From Aporrectodea caliginosa (taxonomy: Eukaryota > Annelida > Clitellata > Crassiclitellata > Lumbricidae): a DNA stretch of 64,000 bases. The notes below the pieces were generated by a model that saw nothing but the letters and a program-made list of their open reading frames with translations, was not told the DNA's origin and searched no databases. The stretch covers positions 1,311,637 through 1,375,636 of the forward strand of contig JACEVL010000153.1 of assembly GCA_020284085.1 (NCBI GenBank). The letters are read 5' to 3'. Below, piece by piece: positions 1 through 11,501 of this stretch. The translations under genes were made by a program, and so were the position numbers. Every line of letters starts with the position of its first letter. Positions within the stretch are counted from its first letter, which is position 1.

Positions 1-548
1 CTCTCTGTCTCTCTGTCTTTCTTTCTCTTTCTCTGTCTGTCTGTCTCTGTCTCTCTGTCTCTCTCTCGCAATCTCTTTCACTATGTATCTATCTACCAAT
101 CTCTGTATCTGTCTTTCCTTCCTTCAATCTGCGTCGATCAGTCAGTCAGTCAATCCGTCCATCAAATCCGTCCCATCCATCCAATCCATCTATCGTCATC
201 TGCTCAACTTAAAGATCCATTCCATTCATTCAAATCCAGGTATCCATAAGATCAAGATTAAAGATTCAAGATTCCGAGTGAAGATTCCGATTAAGATCCG
301 TCCATAAATTCATCCTAAGATCCAGGTCCAATTAACATTAAGATCCAAGTCAGGTCAAGGTCTGGTCAAATCAAATTAAAAGATTCAGATCAGGTCCATC
401 AAGATTAAAGTTAAGATCAGGTCCGATCCAGGTCCATTCCGTCCATTCGGGTCCATCGATCGGTCCAGTCCATCCATCCAGATATATCAAATCCGTCCGA
501 TCCATCGGGTCCAGATCCAACCATCCATCCATCCATCCGTCCGTCCAA
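1..548. repeat. Degenerate microsatellite/minisatellite tract
   Basis: Bases 1-80 are (CTGT/CTCT)n. From 81 to about 548 the sequence is a decayed mosaic of the words GATCCA, AAGATT, CATCCATC and AGGTCC. Open frames here encode low-complexity Ser/Ile or Asp/Trp/Gly peptides and are not genes. Confidence 0.85.
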
Positions 549-904
<356 letters not shown>

Positions 905-1327
905 CCTCGTCTTCTGACAACCGGGCTTGAACCTTCATTTCGTTTTCTGGACAATTCCTCTGAAACGACTCAGTGCTCTTGAATTAAATGGTGTCCTGCG
1001 CATAGCTCAGGCAGAGTTTTATAATAATTCGGAGCTTAGGTGGATGAGGTTTATAGCGTTACGCTACAAATCTAGTAAATCAGCAGCTGGAAATCCGATC
1101 CATAGACACTTCGTAAGTCGCAAACAACGTTTAGTAAAGCTAGAAGATCTTACTCACCCTGCTTTTTTGTGGTTTCGGTTTCTTCATCTGATTCTTCTGT
1201 CTCTGAAACAAGATAATATAATTTGACTGAGTTTCTCAATCGGACTTCATTGGATCGACCAGCCTGGATATATCACATTGCTACACAGATGTATAATTAT
1301 TATCATTACTTTGACTAGCCACATTAG
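905..1327. other. No gene recognised
   Basis: Single-copy-like sequence. The longest frame (99 codons, plus strand) shows no recognisable domain or splice pattern. Confidence 0.5.
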
Positions 1328-1740
1328 TCTCTGTCTCTGTCTCTGTCTGTCTCTGTCTTTCTTTCTCCTTCTCTGTCTGTCTGTCTCTGTATCTGTCTGT
1401 CTGTCTGTCTGTCTCTCTCGCAATCTCTCTCACTATTATATATCTATCTACCAATCTCTGTATCTGTGTGTCTATCTATCTATCCATCCATCCATCTATC
1501 TATACACTCACCCATGCAGCGATCCATCCAACCACCCATATATTCATTCATCCATCTATGTACCACCCTTATTCACTGACCAAACCCACCGCGCCCACCC
1601 ACCTCCCACCCTTAGCGACCCACCCACTCATAATAATTCGCCAGCCAACCCAACCCATCCGCCCACCACCACCCATACAAAGTTACCCACCCAACATAAT
1701 CGACCCGCCCACCAAAACCTTTCCCTTGCTCACTCATCCA
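1328..1740. repeat. Pyrimidine-rich compound microsatellite
   Basis: (TCTG)n and (TCTC)n at 1328-1425, then (CATC)n, then a CCCACC-rich tract to 1740. The same opening words occur at 1-80, so the two tracts may be a local duplication around the (ATCT)n block. Confidence 0.85.
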
Positions 1741-2413
1741 ATATGTTGATCTTTGAACAATGGATACCGGTAGCGAACACGATTAAGTATACTATAATTA
1801 TTCTTTGTGTGCTTCATTGGTATCTCAGGGTAAGATTTATTTTTATAATGAAACAAAATGAAACGCTTTGTTAAACAGCGATACGTGAACCGGCGTAGAA
1901 TCATAATGACATTGCTTAGTTCCGTAGCGCGTATGGTCCGTGATTCAACAATAACGGATTCGATCCTGCTGAGCGGTTTCCACTGAAAAACCTTGGACAA
2001 GTTTCTTCTGCGATTAGCTATTCTCCATTGCTCTAAAGCCTAGTAGGGTGAAAGGAACGCATACCATACGCTCAATTATGAGACATGGGAGCTTAGCTTA
2101 CTTACTTTACGGTAAATTGACACCATGGCTTATATTGGAACAAGAACAGCTGAACCTACATCATGGTCAGTGAAATCCTAGATCAAATAAACCACCACGC
2201 CGTTATGTGTCTAAAGCGACAGATTTAAGTTGATTTATCTCTTGAACAGTATATTCAAATTAATCTAGCATTTTAAAAATTTATTCGCGCTTGTGTGTAT
2301 ACTGATGCCCTGCCCTTAGCTTTGAGTTTGCATTTTAAAGTTACGAAGTTAGGAGTTAGATTATACCGTTTTGGTTCCTCGAGGCGGCGGCTTCGACGTT
2401 AGCTGAACCTGTT
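1741..2413. other. No gene recognised
   Basis: No ORF with recognisable similarity, no terminal repeats seen. Confidence 0.5.
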
Positions 2414-3795
2414 GTGTACCTCAGCAACATCTCCATTATCTTCTCCTACGTCCCATCGCAGTGGAAAGTCAGTACTATTACGCCAATGCCAAAGATTTCT
2501 CATCCATCTGAAGCTACCGATTTTTGTCCCATCTCGGTCACACCAATTATTTGCCGGTTATTGGAAAAATTTATAGTGCACCGTTTCGTCTACCCAATTC
2601 TGCTCGAACCTCGGCTTAATCAAGATTTCATGGACCAATACGCTTTCCGAGCTACAGGTTCCACCTCAGCTGCACTAATCGCCTTGACCGACAACCTTAC
2701 TTATCTACTAAGAGACAATAAGTTCGTGCATCTTATTGCCCTAGATTTCACAAAAGCCTTCGACACGGTGAGGCACTCTAACCTAGCTGAACAGCTAGCA
2801 GAGCTACAAATTCCAGACTGCTTGTACAATTAGATTATTGCCTATCTTAGAGATCGGGGTCATGAAACCAAATACAATGGTTTAATTTCTGCTATTCTTA
2901 AAATCGATGCCAGTATTGTTCAGGGGTCGGGTCTAGGCCCAGCCAACTTTATTACAACAATTTCAAAACTTAAAGCGGCCCACCCTGAAAATAGGCTTAT
3001 CAAAATATATGCAGACGATACCTACCAACTGGTACCCTCATCAAACAGTGCCACAGTGGCAAATGAACTCAACCATGTGTCCCAATGGGCGGAAACTTGT
3101 AATCCTGAACTAAATAAGAAAAAGCCATTTGAGATGGTGATCAGACGACCGAGGAGGCGTACATGGCATGACATTGTTCCGGATGTCACTCCTGGGATTA
3201 CTAGCGTGCTAGGGGTTACATTTACGGAAGTTCTCAGCTTTGAGCCGCATATAACCCGAATATGCTGTAAGGCAAGACAATCAATGTATGCCCTTCGCAT
3301 TCTCGTCGCGCATGGCCTCACGGGTCCGCAGCTTTATGATGTAGTGCGTGCAACAACAGTGGCTCGTTTACTCTATGCTGCCCCGGCATGGTGGGGTTTG
3401 CGGGACAACTGGACAGATGCCAACTCCAGTCAGTAATAAGCAAGATAATCCACCTTCGGTACCTTCCTGATGACTACCCAACATTTGATCGACTTTGGAA
3501 GCTGACATCCGTCTTTTCTCTGCGGTCCTGATGAACCAGGGCCACTTACTGCATAGTTTACTTCCACCAAAAAAGCCTCAGCGATATGCCCTGCGACCGC
3601 GATCATGGTGTACATCTCGCAGATAATTTATAGCGAAAGACTTTTATTGTTAGAATGTTGTACTCATGTTGACAGTTGTTTGCATATTCGGGTAAATGTG
3701 AATATAACATTTGAGATGATAGGCCACTGTAGAATGTAAACGAAAATGCGGTTAGCAATTGGTACAATAAAGGATATACTTACTTACTTACTTTA
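2414..3795 (+). pseudogene. Non-LTR retrotransposon LINE-C, reverse transcriptase pseudogene
   Basis: 5'-truncated copy covering the reverse transcriptase and the 3' end. Visible motifs in order are WKVSTITPMPK (RT domain 1), ALDFTKAFDTV (motif A), a stop at 2831, VQGSGLGP (motif B), and IYADDTYQL (catalytic YADD) near 3008-3030. A thumb-like segment with ARLLYAAPAWWG ends with a stop at 3434. Further C-terminal sequence continues in another frame as far as FFSAVLMNQGHLLHSLLPP, after which the 3' end closes in (CTTA)n. The layout is that of jockey/CR1-L2-type elements that prime on target DNA with an endonuclease; the exact clade is not certain. The same 3' end lies inverted at 18297-18640. 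Confidence 0.85.
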
Positions 3796-3848
3796 TTGCC
3801 ACGCTATAAGTCGGGAGAGTCGACTATTTGAAGCCCAATAGATCAGAT

Positions 3849-4145
3849 ATGGGTAACTAATCGATTAGATTCTAATCGATTAGACTAACAGCTAGGGGAG
3901 GGTGCTCCAAGATGCCCACGATAAGGAAAATTGTGAGTTTCCCTGGTGTGGATTGTAAGAGAAGTACATGTTTGTACCCAGTGCAAAGATTGATCATTAG
4001 TAAAGCAACTAGAGCAACTATAGAAGTTAATTCAGTAAGATCATAATCTGTAAATTTTAAAAACTAGATGTCCTGAAACTGAGCATCTTAAGAACTCCAT
4101 ACTACAAGACGCCCATAGGATGGGCATCTTGGAACAATAGAAAGT
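3849..4145. repeat. Inverted-repeat block with TAATCGATTAG words (left part)
   Basis: Opens with two copies of CTAATCGATTAG and then CAAGATGCCC-type words, which return in inverted form around 4110-4135 and at 6885-6925. Matching TAATCGATTAG/ATTCTAATTC words recur at 6940-7031 and 9143-9245. It looks like one arm of an old foldback element interrupted by LINE-A and FB-a. The outer tips are uncertain and no duplication was found. Confidence 0.45.
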
Positions 4146-4164
4146 GACTTAAGCAAATAGTATT

Positions 4165-5002
4165 CATTCATTCCGAAAATTTATATAGCGCCTCTTCAGA
4201 GACCTACTCAGAGGCGCTCCCAGCCCAGCCACGGCTATAAAAGTGTGATTTGAGATACTTATAAAAGGCAGGCGAATCTAGCCGAGGCTTCAATCGCAAG
4301 TCTAGTGGGAGGCCATTCCAGATGGAGGGACCCACAATCGAAAAGGCTCGATGCTGTCTAATAGAAGTTTGAGGTCGCGGGACCAAAAGCTTCTCCCTTT
4401 CTGAAGAACGCAGAGATCTACGAGCTGCGAGGTCAGAGACAGGTCGACTAAGATCAGACAAGTAGGATGGAGCACAGCCAAGAAGGCACTTCCATACAAG
4501 TGCAGGTACTCGATAGGAGATGCGCTGAGAAACAGGGAGCCAGTGAGGAACATCACGCATATAGGCACAGACAGGAGCATATTTTGGAAGGTGGCCAATG
4601 AGGCGAGCAGCTGAACGCAGAACTCGATCAAGGCGCCCAATTAGCCCCAATGGTAGACCTACAAGTACCGAACTGCATTGATCAAGTCTACTAGTGACAA
4701 AGGCATGCACAAGAGTCACAGTAGCATTATGAGAAAGGGATCGTGAGACAACTCGGAGATGACGAAGCTGGTAGTAGCAACTACGAGTTATCGAATTAAT
4801 ATGCTGTGAGAAATTGAGCTCTTGACCCAAAGTGACTCCGAGGTCTCGAACTGTGAGAGAGAAAGAGATATGAGGAAAAGTCTCCGCTAGTACACGTCAA
4901 TGGATGCCAATTGTCTGTGGGTACCAAGCCAGATGAATTGGGTTTTAGAGGGGTTCAGAAGTAAACTATTTGAGGCCATACATGATGATAGAGCACCAAT
5001 GG
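4165..5002 (-). pseudogene. Non-LTR retrotransposon LINE-A, 3' half
   Basis: C-terminal part of a LINE polyprotein with an intact 208-codon frame (4204-4830). Diagnostic pieces are LVHAFVTSRLDQCSSVLVGL, DVPHWLPVSQRISYRV, RSLRSSEREKLLVPR and AFSIVGPSIWNGLP. These belong to the C-terminal region of CR1/L2/Rex-like retrotransposons. The 3' UTR holds GAGCGCCTCTGAGTAG and GGCGCTATATAAAT, and the element ends in (GAAT)n. Upstream, minus-strand sequence up to 5002 continues the protein (SKTQFIWLGT). RT-domain sequence resumes at 5900, so the copy was split by a later insertion. Confidence 0.88.
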
Positions 5003-5899
5003 CATGAGACAAAAGGTCAAAATAAAGGAAAAATGAACATTGCACAGAATCACCAAAATAAAACAAAATTTGGCTGAGTTTTAGCCATTTCCAAACATTT
5101 TCCTCTAAAAATTTACCTTTTTCACCTTAAAATAACCTCAGATTGTCTTAGGAGCACTCTGAAATTGTTGAACATTTTATGTAAAACACCAAAATTTGGA
5201 AATGGCTAAAACTCAGCCAAATTTTGTTTTATTTTGGTGATTCTGTGCAATGTTCATTTTTCCTTTATTTTGACCTTTTGACCTTGAAATGACCTTGGGT
5301 TAATTTCAAGGTCAAATGTCAAAATCAACAGAGAACTGCCATAACTGTGACTCATCCAGATTGAGCAAAATGTCTAGAATTGGCTAAAACTCAGCCAAAT
5401 GTTGTGTCATTTTGGTGATTCTGTGTTATGGCCATTTTCCTTGATCTTGACCTTTTGACCTTGAAATGACCTAGGGTTAATTTCAAGGCCAAAGGTCGAA
5501 ATCAATGCAGAGCTGCCATAACTAAGAATTATCCAGATGAAGAAATATTTGGCCTAGCTATTGCCAATTTTCTCTTGATTTTGACCTTTTGACCTTGAAA
5601 TGACCTTGAATTATGTTAGCCTTCTAGTTTTATGTCTTTCTCTGATGTAGCCCTTACTGGTCCGATCAAATAGGTACAAGAATGACCCAAATAGAATAAT
5701 ATTTAGCTGAGTTGTGGCCTTTTCCCTTGAGTTTGACCTTTTGACCTTGGTTTTTTTGTGTTTTACATAAAAACGCTTATTAATTTCAGAGGGCTCCTAC
5801 TCCAACTTTACTTAGTAGACCATAACGGATCTTCATGCCAAATTTGGTGCTTTTATCCGCCCGGTAACGATAACGTTAAAATTCAGCGCTAAGCCACCT
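5003..5899. repeat. Insertion with long inverted repeat and TGACCT-rich tandem repeat
   Basis: Splits LINE-A. Two almost perfect inverted arms of about 80 bp (5014-5095 and 5192-5275, both holding GCACAGAATCACC and GGCTGAGTTTTAGCC) enclose a spacer of about 100 bp. From 5200 to 5760 follows a tandem array of three to four decayed units of roughly 170 bp. Each contains TGACCT-TT-TGACCT and, a few bases on, another TGACCT. No ORF. Non-autonomous, type unknown. Confidence 0.7.
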
Positions 5900-6345
5900 G
5901 ACTATTAACAATACAGAGGAAATTGCATCAGCAGCGTGGCAGTGAACATAGGCCTGCACATCATCAGCATACAGTTGGTGCAGCAGGCCACAAGTAGACA
6001 GCCACTAATACCAGCTGTGTAGAGAATGTACAGTAGAGGGCCCAACACTGAGCCCTGTGGTACACCAAAAGGGGCAGGGACTCAACTGGACCTAGAAGCC
6101 CCACAACCACACAGTTAGTGCGCTCAGACCGAAAGGAGCGAAGCCATTCTAAGGAAGCGCCTGCCAACCCAAAGGAGATAGAGAGACGTTGGAGCAAGAT
6201 AGAATGATCAACTGAATCAAAAGCGGCACTAACGTCAAATAGAGCTAAGAATGTGACCTGACCACGGTCCATGGCGCCATAGAAGTCGGACAGAAGACGA
6301 ACCAAAAGAGTCTCTGTGGAATGACAATCATGCATTTTTAGACTA
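5900..6345 (-). pseudogene. LINE-A reverse transcriptase fragment
   Basis: Upstream part of the same element as 4165-5002. Minus strand reads ALFDVSAAFDSVDHSILLQR (motif A), a shifted frame with VPQGSVLGPLLYILYT (motif B), then QLYADDVQAY (catalytic YADD; codons at about 5958-5972). The 5' side is truncated near 6345. Confidence 0.85.
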
Positions 6346-6749
6346 AAGAAGCAAACTGTATACGAACTAAACAAACTTAACCATAAACTAAAATACCCTA
6401 AAGCTACTAAGCAAATTAGTTGTCGTTTTTAGTTGAGGTTCCATGACTTAACTTCTTGCTTTTCTTCCCCTTGGTTTGTCTTGTCTGCATGTAAGTTTGT
6501 TTTTATTCTTTAGTTTCTTCATTTTCTTTTTTGCTGCAACTGTCTCTGAAAATGTAGTTTCCTTACAGCTTGCGACAGATTTAGTCTGTTTTTGGCATCG
6601 TTTTCAGCTGGGTCTTTCCTGCCTTTTCTAATTACTTCTTTTTCAAGGGTCAACTGGTAAAGACCTCAGTCGTCTGTTTTCCTTTTTGTACCCTCAATCT
6701 CTTGGTTTTGAGCAATGGTGAAATAGATTCTAACCACTGATAAATTTGC
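6346..6749. other. No gene recognised
   Basis: T-rich sequence without recognisable coding or terminal repeats. Confidence 0.45.
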
Positions 6750-6862
6750 TTCGGCGTGAAATTCCGATTCAGTGTCCGCTGTAGTCGGAAGCGCCTCTGA
6801 GTAGAAATCTTGAAGGGGCGCTATAACTAGTGCTCGAAATGAATGAATGAATGAATGAATCT
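6750..6862 (+). mobile_element. SINE-1, 3' half
   Basis: Matches the 3' halves at 56260-56375 and 60940-61035: GCTTCGGCGTGAAATTCCGA, then GCGCCTCTGAGTAG and GAAGGGGCGCTATAAC, ending in (GAAT)n. The last 50 bases equal the LINE-A 3' end. Confidence 0.8.
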
Positions 6863-6879
6863 GTATCGTTCTATACGTT

Positions 6880-7031
6880 TAAAGGGGGTGGGCGTCTTAT
6901 TCAGCCTGGGCATCTTGTATCACTCGTCACTAATTCTAATTCTTATCGATCAGCAAATTTCCGTAGCTAATTCTAAATCCGATCGATAAGCACTTTAACT
7001 AATCGATTAGCTAATCGATTAGAGATTGTTA
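6880..7031. repeat. TAATCGATTAG word block (middle part)
   Basis: GGGCGTCTTATTCAGCCTGG and GGGCATCTTG words followed by repeated CTAATTCTAA/TAATCGATTAG, the same vocabulary as 3849-4145. It is interrupted at 7032 by FB-a and resumes at 9143. Confidence 0.5.
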
Positions 7032-7717
7032 GAAAAACAGGGTGACCCGTCAGAACGGCCCAGGACAAATGGGCCCCGACAAAACGGCCCCGACAAAACA
7101 GCCCCGTCAAAATGGCCTCGACAAAACAGCCCCGTCAAATCGGCCCTCGTCAAATCGGCCCCCGTCATATCGGCCCAGTCATATCGGCCCCCGTCATATC
7201 GGCCCCAGTCATATAGGCCCCAGTCATATCGGCCCCATACAAAATATCCAATGTTCCAAGTACTTTAAAGCTTACGCTGACAAACTATGCTGAAATGAGG
7301 CCTCAAGCGACGGTTCAGCTGGACAATGGACTAGGAGCGTGTAGACTACATCGTCTAATGCTAACTGGGTGGCGTATTTAATTATTTAAATGCTTTCAAT
7401 GACAACAATCATAAATCCAACTTCTATTTACGCAACGAATTATTTTTCATAAATCAAACTTCCATTTTTAAGCCAAAATTATTTTCAGCAATCCAACTTC
7501 CATGTTAAACTGACCACATAAAATAATTTGGCAACGTAAACTACGGTTTTACCAATCCGAGTTCTATTTACGCAAAGAATTCTTTTCATCAATCCAACTT
7601 AAAAATACTTGGGACATGGAATATTTTATGAGGGATCGATGCGACTGGGGCCGATATGACTGGGGCCGATTTGACGGGGGCCGATTTGACGGGGGCCGAT
7701 TTGACGGGGGCCGATAT

Positions 7718-8466
7718 CAACAAAGTGGATTCCAGTAGCAAAAGACTAGGACTCAGGATCAACGCCCAAAAGACCAAAACAATGACTGCGGGGAAAAGAC
7801 AGGAGGCACTGGACATCAGATTGGGAGGAGAAGATCTGGAGCAAGTAACCGAGTTTGCATATCTAGGAGGGCTTATTACAGAAGACGCCAGATGCACAAA
7901 AGACATCAAACGGAGAAGTACACTAGCGTGTGCAATGTTCGGTAAACTAAACAAACAAGAACTGGAAAGATAAAAGCATAACAACGAGAACAAAATTGAA
8001 GTTATACGAAACCTTTGTCATACCGGTGCTACTGTACGGCTCAGAATGCTGGTGCCTGAGGAGAGAGGACGAGAGGAGACTCCTGACGACGGAAATGAAC
8101 TGGTTGAGAAGAATAAAGGGCAGGACCAGAAGAGATAGGATTAGAAATGAGGTAACTAGAAGAGAACTAGGACAAACAGATACAATTATCGATAGAATAA
8201 GGAAGAAAAGGCTGAAGTGGCTGGGACATGTGACGAGAATGGGTAGTGACAGATTGCCATCAATGGCTCTACACGGATACGTAGAGGGAACTAGGAGTAG
8301 AGGAAGACAACAAAAGACATGAATAGATAATATACAGGAAGATCTAGAGAGAATGAACATGAACATTGGAGAAGCAAAGGAAAAAATCAAGGATAGAGAA
8401 TTCTGGAGACGACAAGTTGAGGACTCATCGTTGGCCTTGGCCTGACGGAGGAGAAACAAAGAAGAT
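7718..8466 (+). pseudogene. RTE-1, C-terminal part of an RTE/BovB-like reverse transcriptase
   Basis: Two frames with one frameshift/stop near 7972 give KRLGLRINAQKTKTM, then EFAYLGGLITED, then VIPVLLYGSECWCLRRED, EMNWLRRIKG, KRLKWLGHVTRM and a final FWRRQVEDSSLALA. The Y-G-x-E-x-W and (L/Y)-x-G-H-(V/I)-x-R motifs are typical of the region after the RT domain in RTE/BovB-like LINEs. The 3' tail is (ATCT)n. It sits inside the right arm of FB-a, tail-to-tail with LINE-A. Confidence 0.82.
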
Positions 8467-8483
8467 ATCTATCTATCTATCTA

Positions 8484-8952
8484 TGAGATTTATATAGCGC
8501 CCCTTCAAGATTACTACTCAGAAGCGCTCCCGACCCAGGCCCGGTCAAAAAGGAAGGTCTTAGGTAATTTATAAAAAGAGGAAGAGAAGTCTCGTGGAAG
8601 AGAACGCAGGTCAGAGTGGAGACTATTCCAAAGAGAAGGACCCACTATCGAGAATGCCCGACGCTGTCTGGTGGCAGAGCGAGCATGCGGAACCATAAAG
8701 TCACCTCTAGAAGCCGAGCGCAGAGATCGGCGACCAGAGCAGACCGAAGTCAATGTGAAGAGCTCCTGGAGATAGGTAGGTGCTCTACCCAGAACACATT
8801 GCCAGACAATAGATGAGACTCTATAATTGATGCGCTGCTGGACCGGGACCCAGTGGAGGACATCACGCATAAAGGCAGAGGTGTGGCCAAACTTAGGTAC
8901 ACCACCAATTAAGCGAGCAGCCGCCCGCAACACGCCTTCCACAGGATGCAAG
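8484..8952 (-). pseudogene. LINE-A 3' fragment, tail-to-tail with RTE-1
   Basis: Encodes DVLHWVPVQQRINYRV, RSLRSASRGDFMVPH and AFSIVGPSLWNSLHSD and closes with the LINE-A 3' UTR at 8484-8560. It adjoins RTE-1 across a single (ATCT)n tract (8467-8483). CGATAT occurs on both outer sides (about 7713-7718 and 8953-8958), suggesting the pair entered FB-a as one event. Confidence 0.85.
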
Positions 8953-9142
8953 CACGATATGACGGAGGTCGATATGACTGACGGGGGCCGTTGTGACGGG
9001 GACCGAAATGACGGAGCTGTTTTGTCGAGGCCATTATGACGAGGGCAGTTTTGTCGGGGCCGTTTTGTCGGGGCCCATTTGTCGGGGCCGTTTTGTCGGG
9101 GCCGATTTGTCCTGGGCCGTTCTGACGGGGTACCGAAAAACA

Positions 9143-9275
9143 GCTAATTCTAATTCTAATCCATTAGCTACAAGAGTTTGCTAATTCTAATTCTAACCAA
9201 TTAGCAATTTTCGGCAGCTAATCCTAATTTGAATCGATTAGTAATTCTACTGTCGTGCCCATCTGGGCCATCTCT
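9143..9275. repeat. TAATCGATTAG word block (right part)
   Basis: Repeated CTAATTCTAATTCTAA and a final AATCGATTAG; continues the block broken by FB-a. Confidence 0.5.
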
Positions 9276-10600
9276 TCGACAGATTGACACTGTGGTAGTT
9301 CCTACTCACCCCAGTTGTAGACTGTGTTGTAAGTTTCTCTACTTGGTTGTTCTTCTTTCGTCTGAAAGTCGATATAATAATTTGCCTGATAATTTTGGCT
9401 ATTACCATCAGCCAGCGCTCAAATGTAGGGCATAGTTGAGGAATAACCCTCTCGAAGTGCAACACCGTTGACTACAAACAACTGCCGTAAGTAATTTTAG
9501 ATAATTATTGCAGATAGCCATTTATAGTTCCGATCCTTCTGAAATAATCTGAGCCACATTTGCAAATTATGCATATTACTACTATAAATTAGAACCTTAT
9601 GTTACAAAAATACAAAATAGTTACTATGTTGTAATAAAAATACAGATAATAAGCAAAATTGATGTAGATATATTATAAGTGAAATTTAGCTATTGTATTA
9701 TTAATGTAGCTATTAATTACAATTAATATTTTTGTTCTGGGTGATGACTAACTTGATTTCGAATAAGCTGGATAATGTATTTAATCAATGGTTCTTCGTC
9801 AAAGTTGTTTGAAGTTTCAGACTCCATTCGAGCCACAAACCTGCACATATCACAGTACCACAAGGATAATAACTTTGACAAGATCTAGGGCCAAATAATT
9901 TTGTACTGCGAAAGGTTCATGTTGCACTGGCTTCTCTTGCTCTTGGGAAGGATCTAGTTTCTATCCAGCGAATCTGTGTTATATCAGAGAACATTAACTG
10001 CATCCTCCTCCTCTTTTATCTAGGCTTCGTATAACAGATTTCAATTTAAGCGTTATTTATTCCGATATTTAATAAATATTTTGGGGCATAATATTATCTT
10101 ATTTGTTCAGGTAACATATTATGCGTTTACAGTTATATTTTATCGATCGTGTTAGCAAATTTAAAGAGCGTGTCATGATGCCATTCTAATATAACCTAAT
10201 AACTTCTACAGAGTCACAACGACAACACACACGCAAATGGAGGATGGTTGGTGCAAGAAATGTCGAAGTATACAATTAAAATCCAATGACGTAGCCTTGT
10301 TGAAAGTGGTTGACAGTATGGAATGACAGCATGACTGCAACATACACATCCAAATGAGAGAAAATCTAACCAGGAGAGACAGAAGCTTCCCTCTTCCTAA
10401 TTACTACCTCTAGTTATAGCTCTAACCGGAGGAAACGAGTAAATGACACTAATTTTATACCTAGGATACTGTTTAGACGATAACTCAATTTTATGTTAAC
10501 TTCTCGACATTGTAATTACCTCTATTGTCACTGAATGCGGTTTCAATAAACGAATATAGTATATAAATGACATCAATAATATAGACTCAATAAATTTTTC
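9276..10600. other. Intergenic/flanking sequence, nothing recognised
   Basis: AT-rich, no frame with recognisable similarity and no terminal repeats found by eye. Confidence 0.5.
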
Positions 10601-11501
10601 GATATCAGGGGCTTTCACCTCCGGACGTTTCTCCTCCGGACGAATCACCTCTAGGGGTTTTCACATCCGGACGTTTTATCTCCGGTCGATTCACTAATAG
10701 GGGCTTTCGCCTTTAATAGGGCTTATCACCTCTAGGAGTATACACCCCCTACTTTCATGTTTATTTGTTAATTAATCTGAAGCGTGTAACAAATCGCGTG
10801 GTGGAAAAATGGTTATCCTCCAGTTTAGGTTCTCTTTTTAGTTCTCAGTGCACAGTTGCATCCTTTGCGTTATTCTTGTTGTATAAATAGAAGCTGGATC
10901 GATGAAAAGAATTAATTGCATAAATAGAAGATGGATTGTGGAAAAGAATTCTATGCGTAGTTAGAAACTTGACTGATGAAAATAATTGTTTGGGTTAAAA
11001 TGGAATTTGGATGGATGAAAAAAATTCTTTGCGTAAATAGAAGTTGGATTGATTAAAGGAATCTTTGCGTTACAATGAAGTTCCATTGATGAGAAGAATT
11101 TTTGCCTTGAAATGGAAGTTGGATTGATGAAAATAGTTCCTTGTAAACTAGAAGCTGGACTGATGAAAATAGTTTCTTGTGAAACAAGAAGCTGGATTGA
11201 TGAATATAGATCTAGTTCCTTGTAAAACTAGAAGCTAAATTGATGAAAATAATACTTGTGTTAATGGAAGTTGTATTGATGACAATTGACAATTATCATG
11301 GACATTTATCAATGACATGGGTGAAAATAATAAGAGCACCTAAATTGGGGGATTACCAGAAAAACACAACAAACAACTTCAACAGCTCTCATTTTACATT
11401 TATAGGTGAATACCCTTAGAGGTGAAAGCCCTTATGGGTGAAAACCCCTAGAGGTGATTCGTCCGGAGGTGAAACGTTCGGAGGTGAAAGCCCCTGGAAC
11501 C
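10601..11501. mobile_element. Foldback element FB-b
   Basis: Arms contain CAGGGGCTTTCACCTCC and inverted GAGGTGAAAGCCCCTG, made of tandem words such as CCTCCGGACG and CACCTCTAGGGG (10605-10745; 11405-11497). The interior 10870-11310 holds the 36-bp cassette in inverted orientation (GAAGCTGGATTGATGA, AGAAGTTGGATTGATTA). No target duplication was found, so the outer ends are approximate. Confidence 0.75.

Larger units (their letters stand above)
7040..9134. mobile_element. Foldback element FB-a with exact 8-bp target duplication
   Basis: Flanked by GAAAAACA at 7032-7039 and 9135-9142. The arms start GGGTGACCCGTCAGAACGG (left) and, inverted, GGTACCCCGTCAGAACGG (right). Both continue as tandem variants of CGGCCCCGACAAAA / CGGCCCCGTCATAT over about 200 bp. 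The interior at 7380-7620 carries the 36-bp repeat cassette (ATCCAACTTCTATTTACGC, then an AATT(A/C)TTTTCAT part). RTE-1 and a LINE-A copy later entered the right arm at about 7718. No transposase ORF. Architecture is that of foldback/TU-type elements. Confidence 0.85.

Noticed and set aside
7026..7293. Overlapping Pro/Arg-rich ORFs
   Set aside because: They read the tandem words of the FB-a left arm.
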